From Agathobaculum sp. Marseille-P7918 (lineage in GTDB: Bacteria; Bacillota; Clostridia; Oscillospirales; Butyricicoccaceae), in contig NZ_UYYD01000002.1 in the NCBI RefSeq assembly GCF_900625105.1, positions 496,001 to 560,000 on the forward strand: a stretch of DNA of 64,000 nucleotides, given 5' to 3'. Below the pieces are notes generated by a model, which did no database searches, was not told where the DNA came from, and saw only the letters and a list, made by a program, of their open reading frames with translations. The translations under genes were made by a program, and so were the position numbers. Shown here piece after piece: positions 34,314 to 42,586 of the stretch (positions are counted from its first letter, which is position 1; the number at the start of each line of letters is the position of its first letter).

Positions 34314-34574
34314 ATGTTTAGCCAAGATTTTACAATTAAAAACCCCACTGGACTGCATGCGCGCCCGGCGGCACAGCTAACCGCGCTCTGCAAGGGATTT
34401 TCGGAAGAAATCCGTCTGGTGACGGCAAAAGGACCGGTAAATCCCAAAAATATCCTCGGTATTTTGGGCGCCGGGCTGAAAAACGGCACCCCGATCAAGA
34501 TCGAGGTGGAAGGCGAACACGAGCAGGAAGTCGGCGAAAAGATTGTTGCTTTTCTCGACGGCCTGAACGAATGA
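34314..34574 (+). CDS. HPr-family phosphocarrier paralog, operon-dedicated
   Basis: An 86-aa HPr-like protein. The phosphorylatable histidine is intact in GLHARPAAQL (His near residue 15). The Ser46 segment reads KNILGILGAG, with asparagine in place of the HprK target serine. It has a strong GGGAGGAAAAAACCT site and opens the PTS operon, 19 nt before the EIIA gene. It may be a private carrier for this PTS, analogous to FPr-type HPr, and cannot serve as Ser-phosphorylated CcpA co-repressor. Confidence 0.92.
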   Translation: MFSQDFTIKNPTGLHARPAAQLTALCKGFSEEIRLVTAKGPVNPKNILGILGAGLKNGTPIKIEVEGEHEQEVGEKIVAFLDGLNE

Positions 34575-34593
34575 TCAAAAGGAGGCGCATCAT

Positions 34594-35052
34594 ATGGAGC
34601 AGGCTACATTTCGCGAACTCATTGCACGCGACGTAGACGCAAAGAACGCAGAAGACGCAATCCGGCAGGTGGGACAGAAGTTCCTGAACGCGGGATTCGT
34701 CAAGGACACCTACATCGACGCCGTCGTGGCGCGAGAGGTCACCTACCCCACCGGACTGCAACTCGCGGATATTGCCGTGGCAATGCCGCATACCGATCCG
34801 CAGCATGTCAACCGCCCCGGCGTGTGCATCGCGCAGCTGGCCCATCCGGTCACGTTCGCGCATATGGGCGACCCGGATACGCTGGTGGAAGCGGAAATGC
34901 TGTTCATGATGGCGATCAAAAATCCGGACGAGCAGGTGGAACTGCTGCAAAAGGTACTCAGCGTGTTCCAGCAGCCCGAAGTTGTCGCGGAATTCCGCGC
35001 TGCCACAACGGACGACGAACTGTTTGCGGCCGCGCAGAAATACATTGGCTAA
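34594..35052 (+). CDS. gatA: PTS EIIA component, galactitol/fructose family
   Basis: A 152-aa EIIA of the fructose-mannitol fold. The phosphorylated histidine lies in AVAMPHTDPQHV (about residue 67), the hallmark of the family. It accepts phosphate from HPr and passes it to GatB. AAAGGAGGCGCATCAT precedes the ATG. It lies in the order HPr-EIIA-EIIB-EIIC typical of gat-type operons. The symbol is by family; substrate may be a polyol other than galactitol. Confidence 0.92.
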   Translation: MEQATFRELIARDVDAKNAEDAIRQVGQKFLNAGFVKDTYIDAVVAREVTYPTGLQLADIAVAMPHTDPQHVNRPGVCIAQLAHPVTFAHMGDPDTLVEAEMLFMMAIKNPDEQVELLQKVLSVFQQPEVVAEFRAATTDDELFAAAQKYIG

Positions 35053-35096
35053 CATCCAAACCATACAACCAATTATGAAATAGGAGGAAAATCATT

Positions 35097-35393
35097 ATGA
35101 AAAGCTGTTCCATTCTCTGTGTTTGCGGTTCCGGTACGGTCAGCTCGGCCATGGTCGCCGGCAAGCTGAAGGAAAAACTGGCGGAAAAAGGCTGGGACGC
35201 CGCGATGACGGAAGCCAGCCCGAACAGCATCGCGTCTGAGATCTCCGGCAAGCATTTTGATCTGATCGCCTGCGTCAGCCCCGTGCGGCAGGATTTCGGC
35301 ATCCCCAAGGTCAAGGCGGTCGGCATGCTGACCGGCATGGCGGAAGAGAAGGTCGTCGAGGACTGCCTGGCCATTCTGGAAGCCAAGGGCTGA
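35097..35393 (+). CDS. gatB: PTS EIIB component, galactitol family
   Basis: A 98-aa EIIB. The phosphocysteine is in LCVCGSGTVSSAMV (residues about 8-12), the CxxGxxxS P-loop of the galactitol/lactose-type IIB fold. The site before ATG is GGAGGAAAATC. It phosphorylates the sugar during passage through GatC. Confidence 0.92.
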   Translation: MKSCSILCVCGSGTVSSAMVAGKLKEKLAEKGWDAAMTEASPNSIASEISGKHFDLIACVSPVRQDFGIPKVKAVGMLTGMAEEKVVEDCLAILEAKG

Positions 35394-35481
35394 TTTCGCC
35401 CATCCTCTTTCTCAAAAAATGCAAACCGGATGCCATCCAACGCTCTGTCCCGTTTAGAAACAAAAGGGGGAAAAAAAGAAA

Positions 35482-36894
35482 ATGACAGAATTTTTGCAGA
35501 CATTGAGCGATGTATTCTCAACCTTCGGCGCCACCGTTTTTGTACCGATCATCCTGTTTATCATCGGCATGTGCATGGGTGCGCCCGCGAAAAAGGCCTT
35601 CCAGTCCGCGCTGCTCTGCGCAGTCGGCCTGACCGGCTTCAACTTTGTCGTCAACAGCTATTCCGCGATCATCGCGCCCGTTGTCAACCAGATGGTCACC
35701 AACGCCGGCGTCAACCTGCCCGGCCTGGATACCGGCTGGCAGTCGGTTTCGGTTATCGCGTATTCCACCAAAGTCGGCGTTTTGTTCATCGGTGTCGCCA
35801 TCGTGCTGCAAATCGTCCTCTTTTTGGCCAAGTGGACGGATGTATTCATGGCGTCCGACCTGTGGAACAACTATTCGTTCATGGTTTGGGGCTCGCTGAT
35901 CTACGCCCTGACCGAGAACATGCTGCTTGCCATGGCCTGCATGGTCGTACAGCTGCTTTACATCCTGCTGTTCTCCGAAGCCTGCGCCAAGCGCTGGTCT
36001 ACCTATTATGAATATGACAACTGCTGCATGACCGCACCGCACCATCTGGAAAGCCTGCCGTTTGCCGTCATCATGAACTGGCTGCTCGGCAAGATCGGCT
36101 TCAACAAGATCAAGCTCAACGCGGAAACCCTGCAGAAAAAGCTGGGCCTGCTGGGCGAGCCCATGTTCATCGGCCTGATCGTCGGCGCGATCATCGGCGT
36201 CATCGGCAACTACAACATGCTGTTCGGCGAAGGCGCGCTGACGGCATGGGGCACGGTCACCTCCGCTGCGGTTTCGACCGCTGCCATCATGGCGGTATTC
36301 CCCAAGGTGGCCGGTATCTTCGCCAACGCGTTCACCACCATGTCCGACGCCTACAAGGCCAAGGCGGTGGAAGCCGGCAAGGGCCGCGAGTGGTACCTGT
36401 CGGTCAACGACGCCTGCGGTTACGGCGAGCCGAACACGCTGGTCACCGGTATCATCCTGATCCCGATCATCCTGCTGCTCTCCTTCGTCCTGCCGGGCAA
36501 CACCATCCTGCCGATGGCCGACCTGTGCGCGCTGCCGTACATGGTTGAGGTGTTCATCTGCGTTTCCAACGGCAACATCGCCAAGAGCGTGGTCAGCGGC
36601 GCGATCTGGTTCTCCCTGGGCCTGATCATCGCCTCCCAGCTCGCGCCGACCTTCACCGAGGTCGCCGTCGAAGCGGGCTTCCAGCTGCCGCAGGCGGGCG
36701 TTTACATCACCAGCTTCGGCATCCTGTGCCATCCGCTCATTGCCGGCCTGTTCTATTGCTTCCTGAGCAAGAACCCGATCATCATCGGCGCGGTCGTCAT
36801 CCTGTACTTTGTGCTGTACTTCCTGTTCCGCAAGAACAAGGCGCGTTTCGTCGATTACCTCGAGCGCTCCGCTGCCGAATACTCGGCTTATTGA
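35482..36894 (+). CDS. gatC: PTS EIIC permease, galactitol family
   Basis: A 470-aa integral membrane permease with about 10-12 hydrophobic segments. GANVGSYS-type landmarks of the family appear as FNFVVNSYSAIIAPVV, and VEVFICVSNGNIAKSVVSG lies near residue 353. The site AAGGGGGAAAAAAAG precedes ATG. It forms the channel for the polyol, with GatB supplying phosphate. Galactitol, arabitol, ribitol and tetritols are all possible substrates. Confidence 0.92.
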   Translation: MTEFLQTLSDVFSTFGATVFVPIILFIIGMCMGAPAKKAFQSALLCAVGLTGFNFVVNSYSAIIAPVVNQMVTNAGVNLPGLDTGWQSVSVIAYSTKVGVLFIGVAIVLQIVLFLAKWTDVFMASDLWNNYSFMVWGSLIYALTENMLLAMACMVVQLLYILLFSEACAKRWSTYYEYDNCCMTAPHHLESLPFAVIMNWLLGKIGFNKIKLNAETLQKKLGLLGEPMFIGLIVGAIIGVIGNYNMLFGEGALTAWGTVTSAAVSTAAIMAVFPKVAGIFANAFTTMSDAYKAKAVEAGKGREWYLSVNDACGYGEPNTLVTGIILIPIILLLSFVLPGNTILPMADLCALPYMVEVFICVSNGNIAKSVVSGAIWFSLGLIIASQLAPTFTEVAVEAGFQLPQAGVYITSFGILCHPLIAGLFYCFLSKNPIIIGAVVILYFVLYFLFRKNKARFVDYLERSAAEYSAY

Positions 36895-36939
36895 TTGAAA
36901 TTGCCTTCGGTATCAGGTTTGCATCCACCATCCACCAAG

Positions 36940-36976
36940 ACCCGGCCGCTGCTGCTTTGATGCAGCGGCGGCCGGT
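36940..36976 (+). terminator. Internal hairpin, possible partial terminator, after gatC
   Basis: CCGGCCGCTGCTG and CAGCGGCGGCCGG pair around an 8-nt loop and are followed only by TTTGCATT, so it is more likely an RNA processing or attenuation hairpin than a full stop. Confidence 0.5.
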
Positions 36977-37001
36977 TTGCATTATGAACGGAGCATCACA
37001 T

Positions 37002-38081
37002 ATGAACCAATTTACCACGCAGCCGCAAAACGTCATCGTCGTGGGCGACGCATTCGTTTCGCCTGACACCATGGAGCAGGCCGTGCGCGAGAGCGCGCTG
37101 TGCTGCGAAAATATCCAAAAGCTGTTCTGGGGCCCGTCCGACAAGCAGGCATTCACCGCGCGGCAGCTCAAAGTCGAGCGCGGCGGCCCGGAAGCCGTGC
37201 CCTATGCGGACGGACTGGACGAGGCGATCGCGGATGCGGACGTCCTGCTGGTGCACTTCAACCCGGTGCCGCGCGCACTGCTGGAAAAGGCCAAAAACCT
37301 CAAGCTGATCCTGACCTGCCGCGGCGGGCTGGAGCACATCGACGTGGCGGCCGCCAGCGAACGCGGCATCCCGGTGCTCAACGTCATCCGCAACGCCGAA
37401 CCCGTGGCGGATTTCGCGCTGGGCATGATGCTGTGCCTGACGCGCGACATCGCGCTGTCCCACCTGAAAATGCGCGGCGGCGAATGGTGCAAAAACTACT
37501 ATAACTCGGATTTTCTCATGACCCTGTCCAGCCACACGGTCGCGCTGGCCGGCATCGGCAATGTGGGCGCGGCGCTGGCGCGCCGTCTGCTCGCGCTCGG
37601 CGTGCCGGTCATCGCCTACGACGCCTACACCAACCCGGAAAAGCTCGCGCAGGCGGGTCTGGGCGCGGTCAAACTGGTCGATTCGCTCGAAACGCTGTTC
37701 GAACAGGGCGATATCGTCTCGCTGCACCTGCGCCTGACGCCCGAAACCGAGCGCATGATCGGCATGCCGTATTTCTCGCGCATGAAAAAGACCGCGTACT
37801 TCATCAACACCGCGCGCGGCGGTCTGGTCGATCAGCCCGCACTGGTCGAGGCTTTGCAGCAGGGCTGCATGGCGGGCGCGGCGCTCGATGTGTACGACAG
37901 CGAGCCGCTCGGCGCGGACTCCCCGCTGCTGCAAATGGACAACGTGCTGCTGACCCCGCACATCGCGGGCACAACGGTGGACGCCATCCCGCGCGCACCG
38001 TTCCTGCTGATGCGCGAAGTGGACCGGTATTTGCAGGACGGCGTCACCGACCGCGTGGTCAACGCCGCGTCCATTCATTAA
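37002..38081 (+). CDS. D-isomer-specific 2-hydroxyacid dehydrogenase
   Basis: A 359-aa NAD(P)-dependent dehydrogenase. The nucleotide fold is AGIGNVGAALARRL (about residue 180), the catalytic Arg is in NTARGGLVDQ (about 268) and the catalytic His is in LTPHIAGTT. The N-terminus is longer than serA-type enzymes. ATG at 37002 follows ACGGAGCATCACAT. Between gatC and an aldolase gene it may reduce or oxidise a C2/C3 2-hydroxy acid such as glycolate/glyoxylate produced from the sugar; the substrate is unknown. Confidence 0.9.
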   Translation: MNQFTTQPQNVIVVGDAFVSPDTMEQAVRESALCCENIQKLFWGPSDKQAFTARQLKVERGGPEAVPYADGLDEAIADADVLLVHFNPVPRALLEKAKNLKLILTCRGGLEHIDVAAASERGIPVLNVIRNAEPVADFALGMMLCLTRDIALSHLKMRGGEWCKNYYNSDFLMTLSSHTVALAGIGNVGAALARRLLALGVPVIAYDAYTNPEKLAQAGLGAVKLVDSLETLFEQGDIVSLHLRLTPETERMIGMPYFSRMKKTAYFINTARGGLVDQPALVEALQQGCMAGAALDVYDSEPLGADSPLLQMDNVLLTPHIAGTTVDAIPRAPFLLMREVDRYLQDGVTDRVVNAASIH

Positions 38082-38111
38082 AACTCACGGAAAGAAAGGA
38101 AGGATTACAGC

Positions 38112-38756
38112 ATGCTGCTGCAGGAAGAAAGAGAACTGGTCGTGGAATACGGCAAGCAAATGATCGACCGCGGGCTGACCGTCGGCACCTTCGGCAATCT
38201 GAGCGTATATAATGAAAAGGAAAACCTGTTTGCCATCAGCCCGAGCGGTATGGATTACTTCAAAACCACGCCGGAGGACGTTGTCGTGCTGACGCCGGAC
38301 GGCGAAAAGGTGGACGGCGACCGCAAACCCTCGAGCGAAGTGGACATGCACCGTATTTTCTATCAGAAGCGCCCGGACGTCCATGCCGTGGTGCACACCC
38401 ATTCGACCTTTTCCACCACGCTGTCCTGCATGGGCTGGTCCATCCCGCCGCTGCACTATCTGGTCGCCTATTCCGGCCGCGAAGTGCCGTGCACGCCCTA
38501 TGTCCAGTTCGGCACCTATGATCTGGCGAAGTGCGCCTATGAGACCATGGGCGACAATTACGCCTGCATCCTAGGCAACCACGGCCTGCTCTGCTGCGGC
38601 AGCAACATCAGCTACGCCATGGATGTGGCCGAGCAGATCGAGTTCTGCGCCGAGCTGTATTACCGAGTCCGCGCGGCCGGACAGCAGCCCAACCTGCTGA
38701 CCGACGACGAAATCGGTGTTGTGCTCAACGCGTTCCAGACCTACCGGAAAAAATAA
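38112..38756 (+). CDS. Class II aldolase, L-fuculose-phosphate aldolase-like
   Basis: A 214-aa zinc aldolase. Motifs are GTFGNLSVY, ISPSGMDYF, HTHSTFST (two zinc His) and LGNHGLLCCG (third His). KPSSEVDMH carries the Glu that acts as the catalytic base in FucA, unlike the Asp in the second family member of this locus. It would cleave a ketose 1-phosphate to dihydroxyacetone phosphate and an aldehyde. The site AAAGGAAGG precedes ATG. Confidence 0.9.
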   Translation: MLLQEERELVVEYGKQMIDRGLTVGTFGNLSVYNEKENLFAISPSGMDYFKTTPEDVVVLTPDGEKVDGDRKPSSEVDMHRIFYQKRPDVHAVVHTHSTFSTTLSCMGWSIPPLHYLVAYSGREVPCTPYVQFGTYDLAKCAYETMGDNYACILGNHGLLCCGSNISYAMDVAEQIEFCAELYYRVRAAGQQPNLLTDDEIGVVLNAFQTYRKK

Positions 38757-38797
38757 AGCCGTGCGGCTTTGCCGCGCAAGATCAGGAGGAAACTCAC

Positions 38798-39211
38798 ATG
38801 GAGAAATGTGTTTACTGCGGCAAAGCCCTGCCGGAAAACAAGCTCATGGCCAAGGTGCACACACGCTCGTTCGGCGTGTGCTGCGAAACCTGCCGCGAGC
38901 AGACCGAACGCTATGTCCGGATGGACAAGCGATTCAAGACCGCGCTCTACCTGCTGGTGTTTGCCGGCGGGCTGGGCTTTTTGATCAGCGCGTTCTTCGG
39001 CGGCGACGGACCGCTGCACATGATCGGCGCCTACATCGGGCAGCTGATCGCGGGGCTGGCGTTTGTTGCGTTTCCCTATCCCATCAGCTCCTTTGAAACC
39101 TTCCACGCCATGAGCATCCGCCGTGTGACCGGAATCACCCGGCTGGTCGGGCTGGCGCTCAGCCTGTCCGCCGTTGTCCTGATGATCCTGACCGTGCGCG
39201 CCGCCGTATGA
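38798..39211 (+). CDS. Small zinc-ribbon membrane protein
   Basis: A 137-aa protein with an N-terminal CVYCGKALPE ... VCCETCREQ zinc ribbon (residues 4-35) and three hydrophobic segments (about 48-66, 80-98 and 116-134). I do not recognise a named family. It ends the PTS/aldolase operon, 41 nt after the aldolase, with site AGGAGGAAACTCAC and a strong terminator after it. Cotranscription with a polyol pathway is suggestive only. Confidence 0.8.
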   Translation: MEKCVYCGKALPENKLMAKVHTRSFGVCCETCREQTERYVRMDKRFKTALYLLVFAGGLGFLISAFFGGDGPLHMIGAYIGQLIAGLAFVAFPYPISSFETFHAMSIRRVTGITRLVGLALSLSAVVLMILTVRAAV

Positions 39212-39218
39212 CCTTCCC

Positions 39219-39255
39219 AAAAGCACCCGCCCTGCAAAAGGGCGGGTGCTTTTTT
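39219..39255 (+). terminator. Terminator of the gat/aldolase operon
   Basis: AAGCACCCGCCC/GGGCGGGTGCTT stem with TTTTT. Confidence 0.88.
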
Positions 39256-39398
39256 GTCCTGCCAGCCCGGTTTTCCGCAAAAGACCCAAAAAATTATGTG
39301 AAAATTTGGATTGGGCCAGCCTTGCACTTTTTCCCAACCGGGTTTACAGTTAATATAGAGATGATTTCTATTCTTTCACGAAACGGAGGATCACCCCT

Positions 39399-40760
39399 AT
39401 GCTGAACAAACTGTCCAAAAAACAGAAAGCGCTTGGAATCCTGATTCTGGTGGTCGTGGTAATTGCCACCGCGTTTTTCGCTTACAAGACGCATCAGCAC
39501 ACGGAATATCTCAAGAGCAAAATTATAAACGGCCTGTTTGACGATTATGCGTTCTATTCCCCGTACGACGAGGATTCCCGCGACGATTATGTCAAATTTT
39601 TCAACGAGGGCATCCGCAAAAGTTCGATCCGCAAGGCGCTGGCACAAACGGTCAGCAAGCAGACCGAGGTCGCGCTGCTCAACACGACCTATTACGACAC
39701 CAGCAAAGAGGACCGACAGGGGATGAGCACGACTGAGGACCAGTTCGGCGAGGAACCGACGCTGTCCAGCCTGCGTTCCAGCCTGCCGGAGGTCATCGGC
39801 GCGCTCACCGAGCTGGGCTATGAGGACGAGTCCCTGCGGGACAACCTGTATCAGTTCTATGTGCAGGACCGGCAGTATGAAATCGACCACGAATCTGAGG
39901 AAACCGACCCGATCCTGCGCGAATACCGTCTGGCGGCCGCCATGGACGACGGTATGGAGGCGATCGACGAGTTCAATCAGGCCGCCGGCGACTTTTATCA
40001 GATCGACCGGGAATCCATCTATCCGGTATCCGAACTGAAGGACCACTATACGCAGGCGATCGACCTGGCCTATGACCAGAAGGATGAAAAGCAGCTGGCA
40101 AAGGCGCTCTCGGCCGCGATGGAATCCGACTACGCCGGCGACCAAACCTATCTGGACAGCAAGGAGATCCTCGACTTTTTCACCGCGGATGCAACCGACC
40201 TTGCAACGACGGTCAACGGCATCGGCGGCTACTACGACACGCAGGACCCGGCAGAAAGCAGCTATCATTACGGCGACTTCTATTACCGTACCAAAACCTC
40301 CGGCGGCAACCGCTATGACACCAGCGCGTTTACCCCCGGCCTGTGGTCCGCGCTGTCGCCCGGCCAGCGGGCCGAGATCCGCAGCGGCAATTCCACACAC
40401 ACCACAACATACCGATACTTCTGCGGCGAATCGATCGATAATTTTGCCATTATAAATATGGATAACGGCGAAAAATATCAATATGCCTTTGTCATTCCGG
40501 GTCAGGAATGGGGCTTTGTCTTTATTTCGCCGCGGTCGATCTGTCTGGATCTGGGAGATATCGGCCAGGTGGAAATCCCCGGTGATTTTGAGGACAGCTT
40601 CGAACAGGTGCGGCAGGAGTATGCCGCAACACACGGCGGCAAGCTCAGCCAGCCTGTCGATGAGGCGGCGGAAGAGGCCGCCGAACAGGAAAAACTGGCC
40701 CGCACCGAGCAGCTGGCCGGATTGACCGACCAAACGCCCGACACCGGCGCAGCGGAATAA
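39399..40760 (+). CDS. Membrane-anchored extracytoplasmic protein of unknown function
   Basis: A 453-aa protein with a single N-terminal membrane helix (about residues 12-29, ILILVVVVIATAFFAY) after a Lys-rich start, so the rest is outside. The body is acidic with many Asp/Glu/Tyr and no repeats that I recognise. The last 60 residues are Glu/Ala-rich. ATG at 39399 follows ACGGAGGATCACCCCT. It is monocistronic between two terminators. No domain could be named. Confidence 0.8.
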   Translation: MLNKLSKKQKALGILILVVVVIATAFFAYKTHQHTEYLKSKIINGLFDDYAFYSPYDEDSRDDYVKFFNEGIRKSSIRKALAQTVSKQTEVALLNTTYYDTSKEDRQGMSTTEDQFGEEPTLSSLRSSLPEVIGALTELGYEDESLRDNLYQFYVQDRQYEIDHESEETDPILREYRLAAAMDDGMEAIDEFNQAAGDFYQIDRESIYPVSELKDHYTQAIDLAYDQKDEKQLAKALSAAMESDYAGDQTYLDSKEILDFFTADATDLATTVNGIGGYYDTQDPAESSYHYGDFYYRTKTSGGNRYDTSAFTPGLWSALSPGQRAEIRSGNSTHTTTYRYFCGESIDNFAIINMDNGEKYQYAFVIPGQEWGFVFISPRSICLDLGDIGQVEIPGDFEDSFEQVRQEYAATHGGKLSQPVDEAAEEAAEQEKLARTEQLAGLTDQTPDTGAAE

Positions 40761-40770
40761 CAACCGCAAC

Positions 40771-40804
40771 AAAAACCCCCGCCTTTTTCAAGGCGGGGGT
40801 TTTC
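40771..40804. terminator. Bidirectional terminator
   Basis: AACCCCCGCCTT/AAGGCGGGGGTT stem with T or A runs on both sides. Confidence 0.85.
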
Positions 40805-40820
40805 TCATTTTTGCTGCGGT

Positions 40821-41255
40821 TCAGTCCTCCTGCGCGATGGCGGCCTCCGCCGCCTTGCGCAGCAGACGCTGAAATTCCTTGCGCTCGTCTTGGGTCATTT
40901 GCTGCGTCATATGCGCAAAACACCCGGAAACCTGCTCCTTGATGAACGGATACACCGCCCAGGATCGCTCGGTCGGCCGGATATCGTAGGTCCGCTTGTC
41001 CTTTGCGTTGGTGGAACGGACGAGGAACCCGGTCTCCTCCAGCTTGGTGACCGTCTTTGCGATCACGCTTTTGTCCAGCGAAAGCCGTTTTGTGATCTCA
41101 TCCTGCGTCAAACCGTCAAAATCGCAGACGATCAGGATCACCACGGCCTGCGCCGCCGTCAGATGGTGCGGCGCGCAGCTGTTATTGAGCCACATATGCG
41201 ATTTGCGGTACAAAATCGAAATGGATTTGAATGCGCTGTCCATCAGGTCCGACAT
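40821..41255 (-). CDS. MarR-family regulator, divergent from an MFS transporter
   Basis: A 144-aa winged-helix regulator: LTAAQAVVILIVCDFDGLTQ (dimer helix and start of HTH), LDKSVIAKTVTKLEETGF (recognition helix, about residues 62-80) and STNAKDKRTYDIRPTE (wing). ATG at 41255 follows GGGAGGCATGCGGC. Its promoter overlaps the palindrome at 41301-41316, and the MFS gene is divergent, the usual layout of a drug-responsive repressor and its pump. Confidence 0.92.
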   Translation of the reverse strand: MSDLMDSAFKSISILYRKSHMWLNNSCAPHHLTAAQAVVILIVCDFDGLTQDEITKRLSLDKSVIAKTVTKLEETGFLVRSTNAKDKRTYDIRPTERSWAVYPFIKEQVSGCFAHMTQQMTQDERKEFQRLLRKAAEAAIAQED

Positions 41256-41285
41256 GCCGCATGCCTCCCTTGTGCCGTTTTTGTT

Positions 41286-41314
41286 ATTATAGTGTATTTT
41301 GGTTGCATTTGCAA
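41286..41314 (-). promoter_or_regulatory. Promoter of the MarR gene
   Basis: Reading leftward, TTGCAA, 17-nt spacer, TATAAT (41291-41286). Confidence 0.75.
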
Positions 41315-41370
41315 CCGGATATTGACGCAGTGGGTTTTCCATGGTATGCTCATATAGTGGCATATGCCAC
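41301..41370. promoter_or_regulatory. Pair of palindromic operators between marR and the MFS gene
   Basis: GGTTGCATTTGCAACC (41301-41316) overlaps the marR -35, and GTGGCATATGCCAC (41357-41370) lies just after the MFS -10. Both share a GCA-TW-TGC core. Confidence 0.6.
41322..41350 (+). promoter_or_regulatory. Promoter of the MFS gene
   Basis: TTGACG, 17-nt spacer, TATGCT (41345-41350). Confidence 0.65.
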
Positions 41371-41407
41371 CATCTGACAATTTACACACAGAAAGGGTTT
41401 TCTCTCC

Positions 41408-42586
41408 ATGGAAAAAACAGAAAAGATATGGAACCGGAAATTTATCCTCCTGTTCCTCACCAACCTGCTGGTTTTGGCGGCATTTTATGCATCCATCCCC
41501 ATTATTCCCATCTATTGTCAGGAAATCGGCATCACCGGCTCCAAGATCGGCATTGTGCTGACCGCCATGTCGGTGGCGACCATCCTGTTCCGTCCGGTTG
41601 CGGGCTATCTGCTGGATAACTTCAACCGCTATCACGTCTATCTGCTGTTTCTGGCGCTGTTCTGCCTGTCCTTCCCGAGCTTCATTATTTTTCCGCTGTT
41701 CGGCGCGCTGATCGTCATCCGTCTGTACATGGGCGCGGTGTATTCGGTCTGCGGCTCGGCCACCATGACGCTCGCCAGCGACGTGCTGCCGGTCACCAAG
41801 ATCACCGAGGGCATCAGCCGCTTTGCCTTCACCGTGTCGATCGGCATGGCGGTCGGCCCGTATGTGGGCATTCAGGTGCAGAACCACATGAGCAGCAAGG
41901 CCTCCTTCCTGACGATTTTTGCAATCACCATAATCGCATTTATCTGCGTGGCCTGCTGCCGCATCCGCTATCCCAAGGTCGAGCGGAAAAAGTTCGTGCT
42001 CAAAGACACCATCCACGCTTCCGCGCTGCCCTTCATGTTCAACATGATGTTCCTGATGATCCCGTACGGCGCGGTCATCGCGTATTCCTCCATTCTGGCA
42101 CAGGAAAAGGGCTTAACGCCCTTTCTCCCTTACTTCTATATCTGCCTTGTTGCCGGCATGCTGACCTCCAAGCTGTCCACGCAGCGGATGATCGACGCCG
42201 GCAAACACCGCGTTCTGGTTTATGTCAGTCTGGTCTTGCTGGTTTTCACCATGGCCAGCTACCTTTATTTATCAACCGGGGTGCATATGTTGATCGCCGG
42301 CTATTTCTTCGGGATCGGCTACGGCATTTTGCAGCCGCTGTTCCAATCCTTCGTCACGGGGACAACGCCGGCCCCAAAACGCGGTGTTGCGAACGCCACC
42401 TATATGTTGTCGTATGATGTCGGAATCGGCATCGGTTCGCTTCTGATGGGCTGCCTGCAGGAGACCATCGGTCTGCCGACCGGCTTCGCCCTGACCGCCA
42501 TTGCCTATATCGTCGGCGGTATCGTCTATTCCATCCATGTGGATCGGTATTATCACAAGCTGCGGCACGCAGCCCAAAATCAATAA
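41408..42586 (+). CDS. MFS transporter
   Basis: A 392-aa major facilitator permease with about 12 hydrophobic helices. The first cytoplasmic-loop motif A region is AGYLLDNFNRYHVY (about residues 60-75). The length and divergence from a MarR regulator fit a drug or metabolite exporter of the DHA1 type. The stop overlaps the end of the convergent kinase-like gene by 7 nt and there is no terminator between them. Substrate unknown. Confidence 0.9.
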   Translation: MEKTEKIWNRKFILLFLTNLLVLAAFYASIPIIPIYCQEIGITGSKIGIVLTAMSVATILFRPVAGYLLDNFNRYHVYLLFLALFCLSFPSFIIFPLFGALIVIRLYMGAVYSVCGSATMTLASDVLPVTKITEGISRFAFTVSIGMAVGPYVGIQVQNHMSSKASFLTIFAITIIAFICVACCRIRYPKVERKKFVLKDTIHASALPFMFNMMFLMIPYGAVIAYSSILAQEKGLTPFLPYFYICLVAGMLTSKLSTQRMIDAGKHRVLVYVSLVLLVFTMASYLYLSTGVHMLIAGYFFGIGYGILQPLFQSFVTGTTPAPKRGVANATYMLSYDVGIGIGSLLMGCLQETIGLPTGFALTAIAYIVGGIVYSIHVDRYYHKLRHAAQNQ

